NCBI GenBank assembly: GCA_946894095.1
Contig: OX335660.1
Span: forward strand, 3,539,001-3,603,000
Reading direction: 5' to 3'
DNA length: 64,000 nucleotides
DNA from: Incurvaria masculella
Taxonomy: Eukaryota > Arthropoda > Insecta > Lepidoptera > Incurvariidae
Shown here: positions 19,701 through 29,277 of the stretch, piece by piece
Layout of the letters: the number at the start of each line of letters is the position of its first letter
How positions within the stretch are numbered: the stretch's first letter is position 1
Notes under the pieces: generated by a model
Databases searched by the model: none
Told to the model about the DNA's origin: nothing
What the model saw: the letters and a program-made list of their open reading frames with translations, nothing else
Position numbers and translations under genes: made by a program

Positions 19701-21916
19701 TGCTCGATGATTTAAAGTGATTTGGATAAATTTTGTATTCAACTGGTTTTAAAAGTAATTTAGTGTCGCTTGCGGGCCCACCTTAAGCAATGAATATTCA
19801 ATAATGTGTTTTCATGGAACCAACGACTGTGTGCCGAGTACAGTTTATTACTTTTAACGAAACGCGCGACGATCTAAGGAGTCCTTGGCGATTTTATTTA
19901 TTTCAGTGAAAAGGTATATTTAATACAGACGTAAAGTCTTTATACCAGCTTAAGCTCCACGGCACAGCAAGCTTTTGATGCGCCGTGAAAGAGCTTATTA
20001 CAAAAAACGGAAAGATTTCACTTGCCCCTCTAACACGCACAAAAGCTGAAAACGTGGAAACATTTTATTAGGAAATGTTGAGTTTCAAAGTACTAACACG
20101 TGCCTTAGGTTCTATACTTCTATTTAAAACCATTTCAGTCCTGCTTTATCTTGGTCCATTAGTAAAATTATGGTATCGGTTATAGAGAAGTACATTTGAA
20201 CCTATGTAGATCACGTAGACGTTACATAAATCGTCAATTAAAGTAGGAATATTTTAATAATAATTTTTATTTAAATTTCCCAGCAAAATTCAATAACTTT
20301 AATTACAATGATCGTAGCATAAAGTGAAACGAAACATTTATTACTGACAAAATATAATAAATAATTTAAATCAGTCGCAGTGCGATAATATCAGATGAAA
20401 CGTTAATTAAATATTTGTACGTATAATCCTAAACACTGTGTTTAATAGGAGGAATTGATTACGGGAGGAGAGACTGTAGAAGAATTGCAAATTATGTATA
20501 TACAGCAAGTGGCGAAATTGGAAGACGCAATACCCGCGAATGGTATATTTTGCTGTTTCGGGTCCAGATTTGGAGTATATTTGAAAATTCGTTCTTTCTT
20601 TAACTAATGTGTCCTTGCTTCATGGTCGACTATACATACATACGTATCACATTCCTTGCGATAATATATCCTGATATTGATAAATGTTTTATTTGTCCAC
20701 AGTTCTAGAAGAGAAGCGAGCGAGACCGTACAGCTTTGGACTTGGGAAGCGCTCTTTTGACACCGCTGATAATGACGATATGAAACGCGCGCGCCTCTAC
20801 CAATTCGGTCTGGGCAAACGCTCGGATGACTTCGCAGAAGAAACAAAACGCACTCGCCTCTACGAGTTCGGGCTGGGCAAACGCGCTGACGACTTCACTG
20901 ACGAAACAAAACGCGCTCGCCTTTACGAATTCGGACTGGGCAAACGCGCCGATGACTTCACCGACGAAACAAAACGCTCTCGCCTATACGAGTTCGGTCT
21001 GGGCAAACGGGCCGATGATTCCTCCGATGAGAGCAAGCGGTCTCGTCTCTACCAGTTCGGCCTGGGCAAACGGGCGCCGTACTACAGTTTCGGCCTGGGC
21101 AAACGGCTGCCGGGGAGAAGTTACTCCTTCGGGCTGGGCAAGCGGCTTAGTCCGGGGAAGTTCAATTTCGGCCTCGGCAAACGGGAGAGAGATCTTAACA
21201 GGTAGTCCCCCTACCTGTTTAACTGTTTTACCAATAACCAAGTTTTGTTATATTTAGGTGTCTGTTTTAGAAGAACTGGATGGTTTTTGCCCCAAAACGT
21301 ATGATTTGAGTAATTAATTATTAATTTTAAAAGTTCAGTTTCACAAGCAAAAAATAAAATATTTTGAGTTAGTCATCCAGGGCCTTGAGAACTAATTTCA
21401 AGAACTTCATGTACTTCAGACTTTGTATTACTTTTTAATGATTCTATGCTCCAGGACACACTTTCAACAAATTATCATGCACAAATATAGTCTTCTTATA
21501 GTTACTGTAGACACAAATTCTAAAAAGTTACGAAGCATTCAAATAACAAACATAAATACATAATATAGGCCCTTTTAACTAACTATTCAATTTATGAAAA
21601 AGTTTTCGTCTTTGAATCGAAATTTAATTCCAATTTCCCAACACAAATACAGTGTTTTTAACTGTTCAAAAGGAAATGATATTGCTCGTTTATTATTAAA
21701 TCTTGGACTTGGCAATGTTCAGCAAATCTTTAACAGTGGTTCAATCTTTGTTGTAAACCAATTTAATAAGACCGCATCAAAAACCATGCACTAAAGTTAA
21801 GTCCGTAACCAGTCCCGAGCTTTCATTTACATTTTCTTTTTTCCAGGTTCAACTTCGGCCTAGGAAAACGCTCGGCGGACGACATGGAGGACGTTGAAGA
21901 CGACACCGAAACGTAG
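13361..21916 (+). CDS. AstA: Allatostatin A preprohormone (gene span, 4 coding exons)
   Basis: Precursor of FGL-amide allatostatins, brain/gut neuropeptides that act on a galanin-like GPCR; in moths they mainly affect gut motility and feeding. Joining 13361-13701, 16010-16158, 20703-21201 and 21847-21916 gives 352 codons plus TAG with consistent phases (2, 1, 2). The product starts with a hydrophobic signal peptide (MIHAITLCTLVSVALSA) and carries 13 copies of Y/FxFGLGKR, where the Gly supplies the amide and KR is the convertase site. In order: SPAYNFGL, AYSYVSEYKRLPVYNFGL, SRPYSFGL, ARPYSFGL, ARLYQFGL, TRLYEFGL, ARLYEFGL, SRLYEFGL, SRLYQFGL, APYYSFGL, LPGRSYSFGL, LSPGKFNFGL, ERDLNRFNFGL. Several match helicostatin-type moth peptides; the RLYE/QFGL set looks expanded. 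The acidic spacers (DDFTDET) are typical of the family. The 5' UTR and promoter lie upstream and were not identified. Confidence 0.95.
13488..13590 (+). repeat. GC-rich 15-bp minisatellite in AstA coding exon 1
   Basis: Imperfect tandem copies of a GGGCCGGCGGAGCGC-like 15-mer encode alternating RGPAE/RGPAD pentapeptides between the signal peptide and the first allatostatin. The unit is a multiple of three, so copy-number change keeps the frame. Confidence 0.8.
13860..14432 (+). mobile_element. piggyBac-like TTAA MITE, copy 4 (AstA intron)
   Basis: TTAAGGTGGCCCTTCCCGAA to GGTGGGCCACCTTAA. Contains a small insertion relative to copy 3. Lies 160 bp after the exon 1 donor. Confidence 0.82.
14788..15717 (-). 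mobile_element. Mariner transposon, internally deleted
   Basis: Terminal inverted repeats CTATGATCAAAAAGTTCCGG / CCGGAACTTATTGATCATAG, next to TA. About 930 bp instead of the usual 1.3 kb, because the central transposase region is missing. Nested in a SINE within an AstA intron. Confidence 0.88.
14811..15524 (-). pseudogene. Mariner transposase, two broken segments
   Basis: The N-terminal piece (15216-15524, ATG at 15522) has the helix-turn-helix-type start (MEKNIEQRICLKFGVPNEI, then AFKMLQKAYG). The C-terminal piece (14811-15206) has HHDNAPSH and YSPDMAPCDFFLF, the second and third acidic residues of a D34D-type catalytic triad. The segment with the first Asp is deleted, so the protein cannot be active. 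This is a mariner of the Tc1/mariner superfamily; the subfamily was not determined. Confidence 0.88.
15786..15944 (-). mobile_element. 159-bp MITE, TAA duplication (AstA intron)
   Basis: Reverse copy of the 702-859 element: GCCCCGATCGCACGAAGAGA to CGCGCTCTCGGCCC, with TAA at 15783-15785 and 15945-15947. It ends only 65 bp before AstA exon 2, where it could affect splicing signals. Confidence 0.8.
16010..16158 (+). CDS. AstA: AstA coding exon 2: SRPYSFGL and acidic spacer
   Basis: The acceptor CGGCCGCAG|G at 16009 completes the Arg codon from exon 1, so SRPYSFGLGKR follows a KR site directly, as in known moth precursors. An upstream AG at 15996 is also in phase but would insert PGRR and is less likely. 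About 30 acidic, leucine-rich spacer residues follow (SADAEEVDADELDG..., LLEELLDEYELDDD). Donor GCCG|GTACGT at 16159, phase 1. The exon is much more GC-rich than the flanking introns. Confidence 0.9.
16181..16506 (+). repeat. 109-bp tandem repeat, three copies, in an AstA intron
   Basis: Units start at 16181, 16290 and 16399 with CCATAGACCTAGCATAGCGC and differ at only a few bases. The array begins about 20 bp after the exon 2 donor. No coding potential was recognised. Confidence 0.9.
16925..17060 (+). mobile_element. SINE fragment
   Basis: Central body only: TTCGTAACGAATGCGAACTG, CCATGGTTCGGAATC, TAAAACTGTAGGTGCCC, GCATTGGATAAAACC. Confidence 0.65.
17055..17536. repeat. Fold-back copy of the GGTTCCGT repeat (AstA intron)
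   Basis: The left arm is a reverse-strand 3' end (AAAACCGGGCAAGTGCGAGT, GAAGGGTTCCGTAACATCG). The right part is a forward copy ending TCGGACTTGGGCGGTTTTTA. The extreme ends CATAGATAAAAACCG and CGGTTTTTATCTATG are perfect reverse complements, so the unit can fold on itself. Confidence 0.75.
17738..18287 (+). mobile_element. piggyBac-like TTAA MITE, copy 5 (AstA intron)
   Basis: TTAAGGTGGCCCAACCCGGC to GGTTGGGCCACCTTAA. Complete. Confidence 0.85.
18512..18612 (-). mobile_element. tRNA-like repeat
   Basis: On the minus strand: GTGATAGCTCAGTTGGTTAG (D-arm/A box) and CACAGGCTCGAATCCTGC (T-arm/B box), with an anticodon-loop-like CATGTAA. The acceptor ends do not pair as a tRNA; instead ATTCGTCGG / CCGACGAAT flank it. 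A tRNA-derived repeat rather than a tRNA gene. Confidence 0.6.
18943..19486 (-). mobile_element. piggyBac-like TTAA MITE, copy 6, one end lost
   Basis: TTAAGGTGGGCCTTCCCGCT and the shared interior in reverse. It stops at GTCGGGATGGGCAC without the CACCTTAA terminus. A matching GGGCCCACCTTAAG lies 290 bp further (19774-19788), so an insertion may separate the two. Confidence 0.7.
20440..20665 (+). mobile_element. tRNA-Leu-like SINE just upstream of AstA exon 3
   Basis: GCAAGTGGCGAAATTGGAAG, AATACCCGCGAATGG, TGTTTCGGGTCCAG, GTGTCCTTGCTTCATGGTCG, then ATACATACATACG. It ends less than 40 bp before the acceptor of exon 3, probably over the branch-point region. Confidence 0.7.
20703..21201 (+). 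CDS. AstA: AstA coding exon 3: nine FGL-amide peptides
   Basis: The acceptor TTTGTCCACAG|TT at 20702 joins the single base from exon 2 to give VLEEKR. Nine FGLGKR units follow: ARPYSFGL, ARLYQFGL, TRLYEFGL, ARLYEFGL, SRLYEFGL, SRLYQFGL, APYYSFGL, LPGRSYSFGL and LSPGKFNFGL. The middle of the exon is a 21-residue (63-bp) tandem module of acidic spacer plus RLY(E/Q)FGLGKR. The last three peptides follow each other with no spacer. The exon ends within ERDLNR at donor AACAG|GTAGTC (21202), phase 2. Confidence 0.95.
21847..21916 (+). CDS. AstA: AstA terminal coding exon
   Basis: The acceptor TTTTTTCCAG|G at 21846 completes the Arg codon, so the last peptide ERDLNR-FNFGL is assembled across the intron. 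GKR, an acidic tail (SADDMEDVEDDTET) and TAG at 21914 follow. The same split (ERDMHRFSFGL) is consistent with the last helicostatin-type peptide of other moths. Confidence 0.93.
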
Positions 21917-22100
21917 ACAATGATTACGAAACCCTAGAAAATAGCCACAACACACATAACATATATTTCGTCTTTGAAACAGGTTCGCGGACTTGTTCTT
22001 TGCGCTTCGTTTCTCATTCATTCCTCTCATTGAATACTTCACTAGTGACCACTAGTATCAGTGAAATATGTTGGCGAAATGATGATGTCATAATAAATAA
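21917..22100 (+). other. AstA 3' UTR with candidate polyadenylation signal
   Basis: Non-coding sequence after the AstA stop. The first good AATAAA is at 22092-22097, with TG-rich sequence shortly downstream. A TTAA MITE begins about 120 bp further on. The transcript end is inferred. Confidence 0.5.
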
Positions 22101-22216
22101 ACAAAATACGGAAAGGTTCGGACAACACTTTTTCGATGGTAAAAACAATGAATTATTATTTATTCATCTTTGTACCGAAATGGTTTATATATTTACTAAT
22201 ATTTCAAGCATCTCAA

Positions 22217-22596
22217 AGTATTAAGAACGGCCCGTAAGTTATGCGCCCCATACAAACGTAGTTTACATATCATTTAGAAACCGCTGTTCCAATTAAATTG
22301 ATATTTAATATCTAACATCAGGGAACCAATATCTGTGTCTGCATGCTTTTGTTTTTTTGAAAAATCCAAACCGAATCGGATGAAAGCAAAAACAAAATCT
22401 TCATACTAATTTTGTTTTCTCTGCGGTTTGACTCAGGATACATTTACCGAAAAAACAAAGACATGCAGACACAGATATTTGTCGCCAGATATGTGTTACG
22501 AAATATCAAGTAAATTGCTACAGTGGTTTTCAAATGATTAGTAAACTACGTTTGTATGGGAGGCGAAATTTTCTGATGCTTACGGGGGCACCTTAA
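22217..22596. mobile_element. 380-bp TTAA MITE downstream of AstA
   Basis: TTAAGAACGGCCCGTAAG at the left and CTTACGGGGGCACCTTAA at the right. Inner mirror segments include CATACAAACGTAGTTTAC / GTAAACTACGTTTGTATG. Non-coding. Confidence 0.78.
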
Positions 22597-22599
22597 GAG

Positions 22600-24420
22600 A
22601 TGCGCGTAAACGCAGATACCGCCACGGTCGGTCGTAGCTTATTCTACTAAAACATATAAAAAAATATAAAGTTGCAAACAATAACTTAATGGCGAGCACA
22701 TTAAGGAGTTTTGAATTAAATCTTCATAATCAACTTCAATAATTACAAAGAATTGCTAGAATTTATTACCTAAGATAATGGATAACATTGAGAAGTGCAA
22801 AAAGTTGCCATTTGCAATTAGCTATTTTTGGCGCTGTACCTCATAATTATCTTGCAAATGCTAGCCATTCAGTAAATTGTTTTATGACATTCAATCCATA
22901 ACTGCTTGCTCGCCAATATAGTAACCGTTTGTAACTTCCTATTTTTGAAGAGTTTTAGCCGGAAATGGCGACATACGACTGTGGCGACACCTAGACGGAC
23001 GCACGGGGATTAGGATCGCACAACCGAAATCTTACACTACAGATAAAAACATTATAAACACCAATCAATCCTTACACCGCAAAATAGTAACCTTTGTGAA
23101 ATTTGGAATTGGCATAGATTTTAAGTATTAATGAGATTTTAACGGATAACTGAACGCGTTGCTATCACATTTTCATTGTTCATTCAAACTTCTTCTAAAT
23201 GATCAGTTTCGGCTGGGCTCGATCATTTGTGATGTTTAACGTCTCTTATTAGTCAGTTGTATGACCTCTATTACGGGTGGTGATAGAAATGTATTCGTAA
23301 TAAATTTGCTATGAATTCCGAAAGCTTGTTGCTATGAATTCCATAAACTTGATAGAGCGGAGTGATCACGGAACTGTGTTTTTGTATGCAGCACTGTACT
23401 GTGTAGAGGTAAATTATTTTGGAACTGACAGAGATATTCCTTGTCATAAAACTCAGATTCATTGTCAATTAAAAGCGTCATTGTACGTCAAAAAAAAGTA
23501 TGCAGTTGTGGCAATTTTCAAGTTAACACGGAGTTACTGAATGTATTAAGAACTGATTATGTCTTGTAGATGTTTTGTTTGCCAAAACCTATTACGATTC
23601 TAGTCTTAAGTCTAGTTAGTAACTTAAAACACTATTTCTCTTACTATAGTTATATTTAGTGATTACTTCGCGACTTTATTTGTCTACAAATTCCTATTTC
23701 GTTCACAATACAAAATGTTAATCTAAAAATAAGACCGTAAATTATTTAAGTACAGAAATAATTATGTACTTAGAGAATACACTGAAAGTGTCAATACGTG
23801 TATTGTTAATTATGTTTTGTAAATCGTTGTTAATTTAAAAAAAAACACGTGTGTACATATATAATTTACTTATTGAAAAAATAAACTTGTAATATACCTA
23901 GTGTTGTAATTGACAGATTGTATTCCAGCTACGATATCAGCATTTGATCTTACATTTGCGTTGTTTTTTATTGCCATTACGCATAAATAAAATATATTAC
24001 TAAAATCTAACAGTGCATTATTTAAAAAAAAAATCTCCGGTACCAACAATTTATTTTGGGTTTTTTTTATAATTTCGTCTAAGATAAATCATTTCGTTAA
24101 CTAAACCTACACTTTAGATTACATGACTCAGTTTTTGTCACAAGGAATTGATTTTAATATCGCCAGGAAGGTCAAGTTAACAAAATTGAATAGATAAAAC
24201 CATGACAAATTTAGTGAAAATATAATATCACGGATATCAAACTCGTTTCTATTTTTTATGTCGTTCATGACGTAACAAATTAAATTGAGTGATACATCAC
24301 CTCGGAATAGTTATAATATGTTATGTCCTTTGCATTGCAACATTTGCATCAATGCTAGGACCCCATTGGGTGACCACAGAAAATCACTATATAAAATTGG
24401 TAAAATTATGAAGTTAAATC
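22600..24420. other. Intergenic DNA, AT-rich
   Basis: Only short chance open frames. No recognised gene or clear repeat. Confidence 0.4.
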
Positions 24421-24425
24421 CGGGC

Positions 24426-24596
24426 TGGCTGAGATAAATAGTCGTAACAGAAACTAAGACCAACGAAAAGTAGTACGTTGTGACGTCACTTTGACACATT
24501 TTGTATGGACGAAATCTCAAAGTGATGTGAAGTGACGTCACAAAGTACAACTTTTCGTTAGTCTTAGTTTCTGTTATGACTATCTCAGACAGTTTC
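24426..24596. mobile_element. 170-bp palindromic MITE with two CRE palindromes
   Basis: Arms of about 65 bp (CTGAGATAAATAGTCGTAAC ... versus ... GTTATGACTATCTCAG) around a loop of about 35 bp. Each arm carries TGACGTCA (24481-24488 and 24533-24540). Confidence 0.8.
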
Positions 24597-24819
24597 CGAT
24601 ACCAAAATAGACTTTGGTGACGACAGCAATAAGATGGTTATATCAATCATTGCAGTCAAAATGTAAACAGAGAATTACTTTACGTAATTTAAATAATGTG
24701 TAATTAACTTTAAGTAATTCTCTTTCATATTTCATATTTCTGCACAAATATAAAAAAAAACAATGGTGCAAACCTGCGGAAACGAAGAGCTCATCGATAA
24801 GTGATTTGTTACTCGCTCA

Positions 24820-25003
24820 GCAGGTCTATTCCTGGCATTCAGTAATCAGGAATCAGGAATCAAGTTTTTCCACGGAAATCCTTTATGGATTAAAAAAACT
24901 ATGCTCCGGAATATTTTCGTCAAGAAAATCGCTTTTGTAGCGGTCTTCTAGACCCAGGATTCCTGATTTCTGATCACTGAATGCAAGGAATAGACCTGTA
25001 GCT
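24820..25003. mobile_element. 184-bp MITE with AATCAGGAATC arms
   Basis: CAGGTCTATTCCTGGCATTC is mirrored by GAATGCAAGGAATAGACCTG. The arms continue through TAATCAGGAATCAGGAATC. The core AGCGGTCTTCTAGAC is shared with a second copy at 27412-27582. Confidence 0.78.
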
Positions 25004-25009
25004 GTCGGT

Positions 25010-25840
25010 GCTGATTGGGCCCGGTTACGTTCGGTGGAATAGTTTTGTAAGGTCATCGAGATAAAAGATCATAGCAAATATTTCGGGTCAGTTGCCTCAA
25101 AGAACATGGAATGGAGATCCGAACCCGCTGACAACGAGTGCGCAGAGAGGCGCACGGCGCCGGACTTCCGCCGTCGTCACTTCAACGTGGAGTAACGATA
25201 TCGTAACACCAAGATGCGTCACTTGCTAGCTATGGCATGCTATACACTATACAGCAGATTCTATGGGAAGGACGATATAAAATGTCAAAGAGGCGATTTT
25301 AATTAGCTATTGATTAGTAGATTTAACACTAGTTTCCCTTTTTAAATAATTAACAAAAACTGAAAATTGAGAGGAGAATTGTAGACAAAGCATTCGAAAA
25401 TTTTGCACCATTTGATAAAGCAAAAAACTTGTTTTTTTGATGAACCTTGTCACATCAGTTCAGACTCTTCCGTGATGTTATAGATTGAAGGACAATAATA
25501 CGCTACGGCGTAAATAACCTAAATCATATATATATTTTTTTCTAACTCATCAAGGGCGTCGCTTTCAGTCAATGTGATATTTTTTTTTCGTAACAAACAG
25601 TCAAATACATACTGAATTTTTTTAAACATAAATATACATAGACCAGCGAAGTTACGACCAAATTGGTATCATACAAGTTAAATTAACAACATAAAACACA
25701 CAAGAAAAGAACTACCTTTTATACCGAATCGACCGTCAAGCAATGACACATAAATTAATTTAACAAACTACTTAATGCTTATAGCACAGTGAGTAGTATA
25801 GTCTGCAACATAGGTAAAGCATTGCAATAGGCGCTTTAGA
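25010..25840. other. Intergenic DNA
   Basis: No supported feature. Confidence 0.35.
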
Positions 25841-25844
25841 ACCT

Positions 25845-26115
25845 TAAACACTGTGATTGCAGGTATTGATTACGGAACGAAAGTTTCTTGCTAGTGCAAG
25901 TCCAACTGTGAAAAACTCATAAAATAGCTTTTTTACAGTTATCTTTCCTTAATTATTGTATCCTTCCTACACAGTATATTCCCCATACACATCATATTCG
26001 TTGAGTAATAAAGTAAAAAAAAAATGTGCTATGGTTGTATTTTCATAAAGTAGTTCTTTTTACAGGGCTCTTTTTTAATTAATGTATCCTTTATTCACGG
26101 TCGAACGGTATTGCC
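25845..26115 (+). mobile_element. Diverged pieces of the tRNA-Leu-like SINE
   Basis: AGGTATTGATTACGG near the start, and CATAAAGTAGTTCTTTTTAC then a GGGCTC...TTAATTAATGTATCC segment and CACGGTCGAACGG near the end, follow the tail order of the 14590 copy. Weakly conserved. Confidence 0.4.
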
Positions 26116-26219
26116 ATTGTAAGTAAAAACGTTTAATGTTTAGCATATTAATTTATTATTTCAAAATTATAATCATTAATTTTCACTGAATATTTACGTT
26201 TGGTCAAAGAACTTCCGAA

Positions 26220-27400
26220 TAAAGCCATCACCACTCACAGGCAGCAGTGTCATAGGTCTGACAAAATTCTCTAGGGCTGCGAGTGACAGGCGAGGAGGGA
26301 GCGGTTTGGAGAGTTTGAGAGAAGAAACGTTGACATAAGGATTTCACGGTAGTTCCATAATTTTGTAGTTAATCGGTTTTTTTTTGTTTCGATTGTGGAT
26401 AGGCCCGAGGCCTGGGAGACACCGAGAGAGGATGAGAGATTTCTGACCTGATGCCTCCGGGCTCGCACCTTCCACAGGGATGTTCTTACTTTCTTCTGGC
26501 CAGGAATGTTGCTGGACGCAGCTACCAAGCACTCGCACGCGGACACCTTTTCACAACATGCGTGCAACTCCTCGCGCGATGAGGGCAATGCGATGGTACA
26601 GTGAGAGGATGACTCGTTTCTTCGGAGCGACCATTCGCGGCGCGGTTCTTTTGGCGGTTGAAGTCCGACTCGCGAGCACGATTATAAATCATGATCGCGC
26701 GCGCCTTCTGGTTTGCAGTGGTTACGTCTCTCTCTCTCTTAGGTGGGGAAAAGATGAGAATGAACGAGAGTAAAGTGTTATATTGAGTAGTGTTTTTATG
26801 AAGTAGTGTTGGCAGGAAAATCAGTTAACGGCGTGTCCACATTGGAATTTCTTTGTCTTTTAATGATATAACCCCACCGATTTCTTGTTAAATTTGAGTA
26901 AAAATAATACATAATAATAATAATAATAATAATAATACCTCTTAAGGTGCGCGACCACACCCATGGGATTTCGAACTTCAGGGTGGCTGCCGGCCAGGTG
27001 CTTCTTGACACCATGTTTGAAGGACCCCAGGTTGTACTATGGGGGAAGTACCCACTCTATAAATAAAGGATCTATAGGATCGGTGGGTTCCTATTTTTTA
27101 ATGTCGACTGCAACATTTTATAATTATGGCAGATTATTTGATTATGTTTATTTCCTGAAAAATACATATTCTAATAAATGATGCACGTTTCAGCGACCGC
27201 ACTGTCGCAATAATTAGTATTAACAAAGGAGAAGCTCAATAATTTATAAATAAAAGACCAAATTAAATAAAAAAACATTTATTTCCAATTTCGCGATCCA
27301 AAAAAAATCCAAAATATTAAATTACAGATTTTTAAAGGTATCGAAGTCGAATTCATAAAAACGCGTTTGAAAATGTCGAATAGCGGAGGGAAGACTTGAA
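26220..27400. other. GC-richer intergenic stretch without a recognised gene
   Basis: 26270-26760 is noticeably richer in CpG and has open stretches on both strands (105 codons on minus at 26271-26588; 97 on plus at 26480-26773) with no recognisable motif. TATAAA at 26683 and GCAGTGG at 26715 could be a core promoter. An AAT microsatellite is at 26910-26936. Confidence 0.3.
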
Positions 27401-27411
27401 AACTGCAAGCC

Positions 27412-27582
27412 TTATTACTGGAATTCCGTAACCAGGAATTCCGAAAAGATTCCGGCTCAGTATTTCAATTTTATTAAGGTTTTCCGACGAGAAAAACGCT
27501 TTGAAAGCCGCTTTAACAGCGGTTTTCTAGACTCATAATTCCTGATTGCTGATTACGGACTTCCAGGAATATGCCTGCTGTT
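27412..27582. mobile_element. Second copy of the AATCAGGAATC MITE
   Basis: CTGGAATTCCGTAACCAGGA at the left is mirrored by GATTGCTGATTACGGACTTC and CCAGGAATATGCCTG at the right. Core AGCGGTTTTCTAGAC. Confidence 0.65.
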
Positions 27583-27855
27583 CTAATGTAGGCTGCCGGC
27601 ATAGGAATGAGTTTCAATCACCACTCCCATCCTACCTTCCTCGTTGTTCCTACCTCTGGAGTGCACGACGTGAACTGACTTCGTAAGTTTCGTTTAGGTG
27701 AAGTGGTGTCACTGTTGAGACTCCCCTGTGGCCGCTGATCGTATCGCAACGCGAGACAATTCGATAAATCTAATCACCTTAACTGGATCTATTGCCGGTG
27801 ACGCGACTTGCCTCGACACTTCCTTGATAGGGAAGGAGTATTCACCTGGGTAGTC

Positions 27856-28118
27856 AGTCTGAGTTCTCACCTAAAGTGGCGTTTACGGCAAACCGATCGA
27901 CAGGCGTTTTCCGTAAAAACGTCAAACCCCATGCAAGTTTTTACTAGATATTCTGTGGTTTTACTTATTCAAGCTGTCAAAGTCAAACTCTAACTCAGAA
28001 AGGTTAGTTCGATTAACGCCCACTGCGCGCGCTCTTCAATATCTCCATACATTTGAAAACGCCAGTCGATTGGTTTGCCGCGAGGTTTGCCGTAAAAGCC
28101 AATTTAGGTGACAACTGG
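27856..28118. mobile_element. 263-bp MITE 'ACCTAAA-TGGCGTTTACGG', copy 1
   Basis: TCTCACCTAAAGTGGCGTTT ... mirrored by ... GTAAAAGCCAATTTAGGTGA. Both ends contain TTTACGGCAAACC in inverted orientation. Non-coding; copies at 30740 and 31233. Confidence 0.78.
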
Positions 28119-28194
28119 GACTACAGGCTCAGATCATATGATAGAATAAGGAAATGATGCGTGGGTATTTTTCGTGGCAATTAAGGGTAATACT

Positions 28195-28425
28195 AGTATC
28201 CGTAGGTTCCCTTCCCCGAGGTAGGGTTAAGCCCGGCCGGGTTGATACCACCGCATTGAATGAAATTATGGTCAAAGCGGCAAAAAAATTGTCCGTGTTT
28301 TCCATCCAGTTCAGTGTAGCCGTGCTCACAAAGGGAAGGGCCTGACATGGCACCTAACTCCTTTGGAAAGTGGTGTATTGGGCTAATATCATGACGGTTA
28401 TAATATTGTGTGGTAAATACAAAAG
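28195..28425 (+). mobile_element. SINE body
   Basis: GTAGGTTCCCTTCCCCGAGG, GTTTTCCATCCAGTTCAGTG, AAGGGCCTGACATGGCACC, GGGCTAATATCATGACGG. The head is absent. Confidence 0.8.
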
Positions 28426-28446
28426 AAAAAACTTGCATTCGTAATG

Positions 28447-28555
28447 GAATTAACTTATCTAACTCATAAAGAGAGAGACAGTGGTGCACGAATGGCGCCG
28501 GAATTTGAACCCATGACCGTGATGACCTCTGGCATCTCTGGCGTCCCTACGAAAC
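28447..28555 (-). mobile_element. tRNA-like SINE head fragment
   Basis: CTAACTCATAAAGAGAGAGA, GTGGTGCACGAATGGCG and GAATTTGAACCCATGACC are the complement of a B-box region followed by the SINE linker. Confidence 0.55.
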
Positions 28556-28689
28556 CTACAAGTACATAATTGCTGGAAATATACTAAAATTAAAATTAGG
28601 GGGACAGCTCCTTTAGTGATTCTGTCCAAAATTTTATTTTGAAATCATCGACATAATTTAATTCCCGGACTAATTATGCTTGTCCAAGC

Positions 28690-28785
28690 GGCACGTGAGA
28701 AGCGAACGTCAAGTAAGGTTCGGAAGGTGGATTTGAACCCACACCTCCGACACCGCTGTGCGACTAACATTCCCGACCATATTCC
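28690..28785 (-). mobile_element. tRNA-like fragment
   Basis: The minus strand contains a perfect T-arm/B-box GTGGGTTCAAATCCACC preceded by GCGGTGTCGGAGGT. The D-arm and acceptor stem cannot be completed, so it is a tRNA-derived repeat, not a tRNA gene. Confidence 0.45.
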
Positions 28786-28789
28786 TTGT

Positions 28790-29270
28790 TAAATGTTTTA
28801 GAAAAGCTAAGATGCTTTGATTAAATGTAAACTACACTGGAAGAGTTAATATTCAGAAACATTTATTATTTTAATAAGGTTATTTACATGTTCCTCAACC
28901 CAATTCTATTTTCCAGTTGGCCTCATTTCCCTCTGGTGATCTTATTAAAAGGGGAATCCCTTTTATAAAGATCTCGCTAAAAATAGCCAAGAATACGCAC
29001 TGTCCAATTTCCTACTCTTCTCTATGAGGCCCGTGCGACGGATAATGCGCGGAGCCAATTTTACGCGTGGGAGAGCATTGAGTGATTTTACCAAAATATG
29101 CGACCCAAACAAGATGGTGGTTTTTTCATGGTTTCTGTCAACGATCCCTTTCCTTTTTAGGGTTCTGTTCCTCAAAAAGGGAAAAGGCGCCCTTAAAGGA
29201 TGACTTCGCGGTCCGTCTGTCTGTCTGCCAAAACTCTTATTCTTGCACGGTAAAAAATAAGGATACACGG
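28790..29270. other. Intergenic DNA with a diverged GGTTCTGT repeat
   Basis: TTTTTAGGGTTCTGTTCCTC (29155) followed by GCGGTCCGTCTGTCTGTCTG resembles a diverged relative of the GGTTCCGT family. Nothing else. Confidence 0.45.
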
Positions 29271-29277
29271 ATAAGTG

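Noticed and set aside
26271..26588. A 105-codon protein gene on the minus strand
   Set aside because: No recognised motif, overlapping open frames on the other strand, no splice or codon support.
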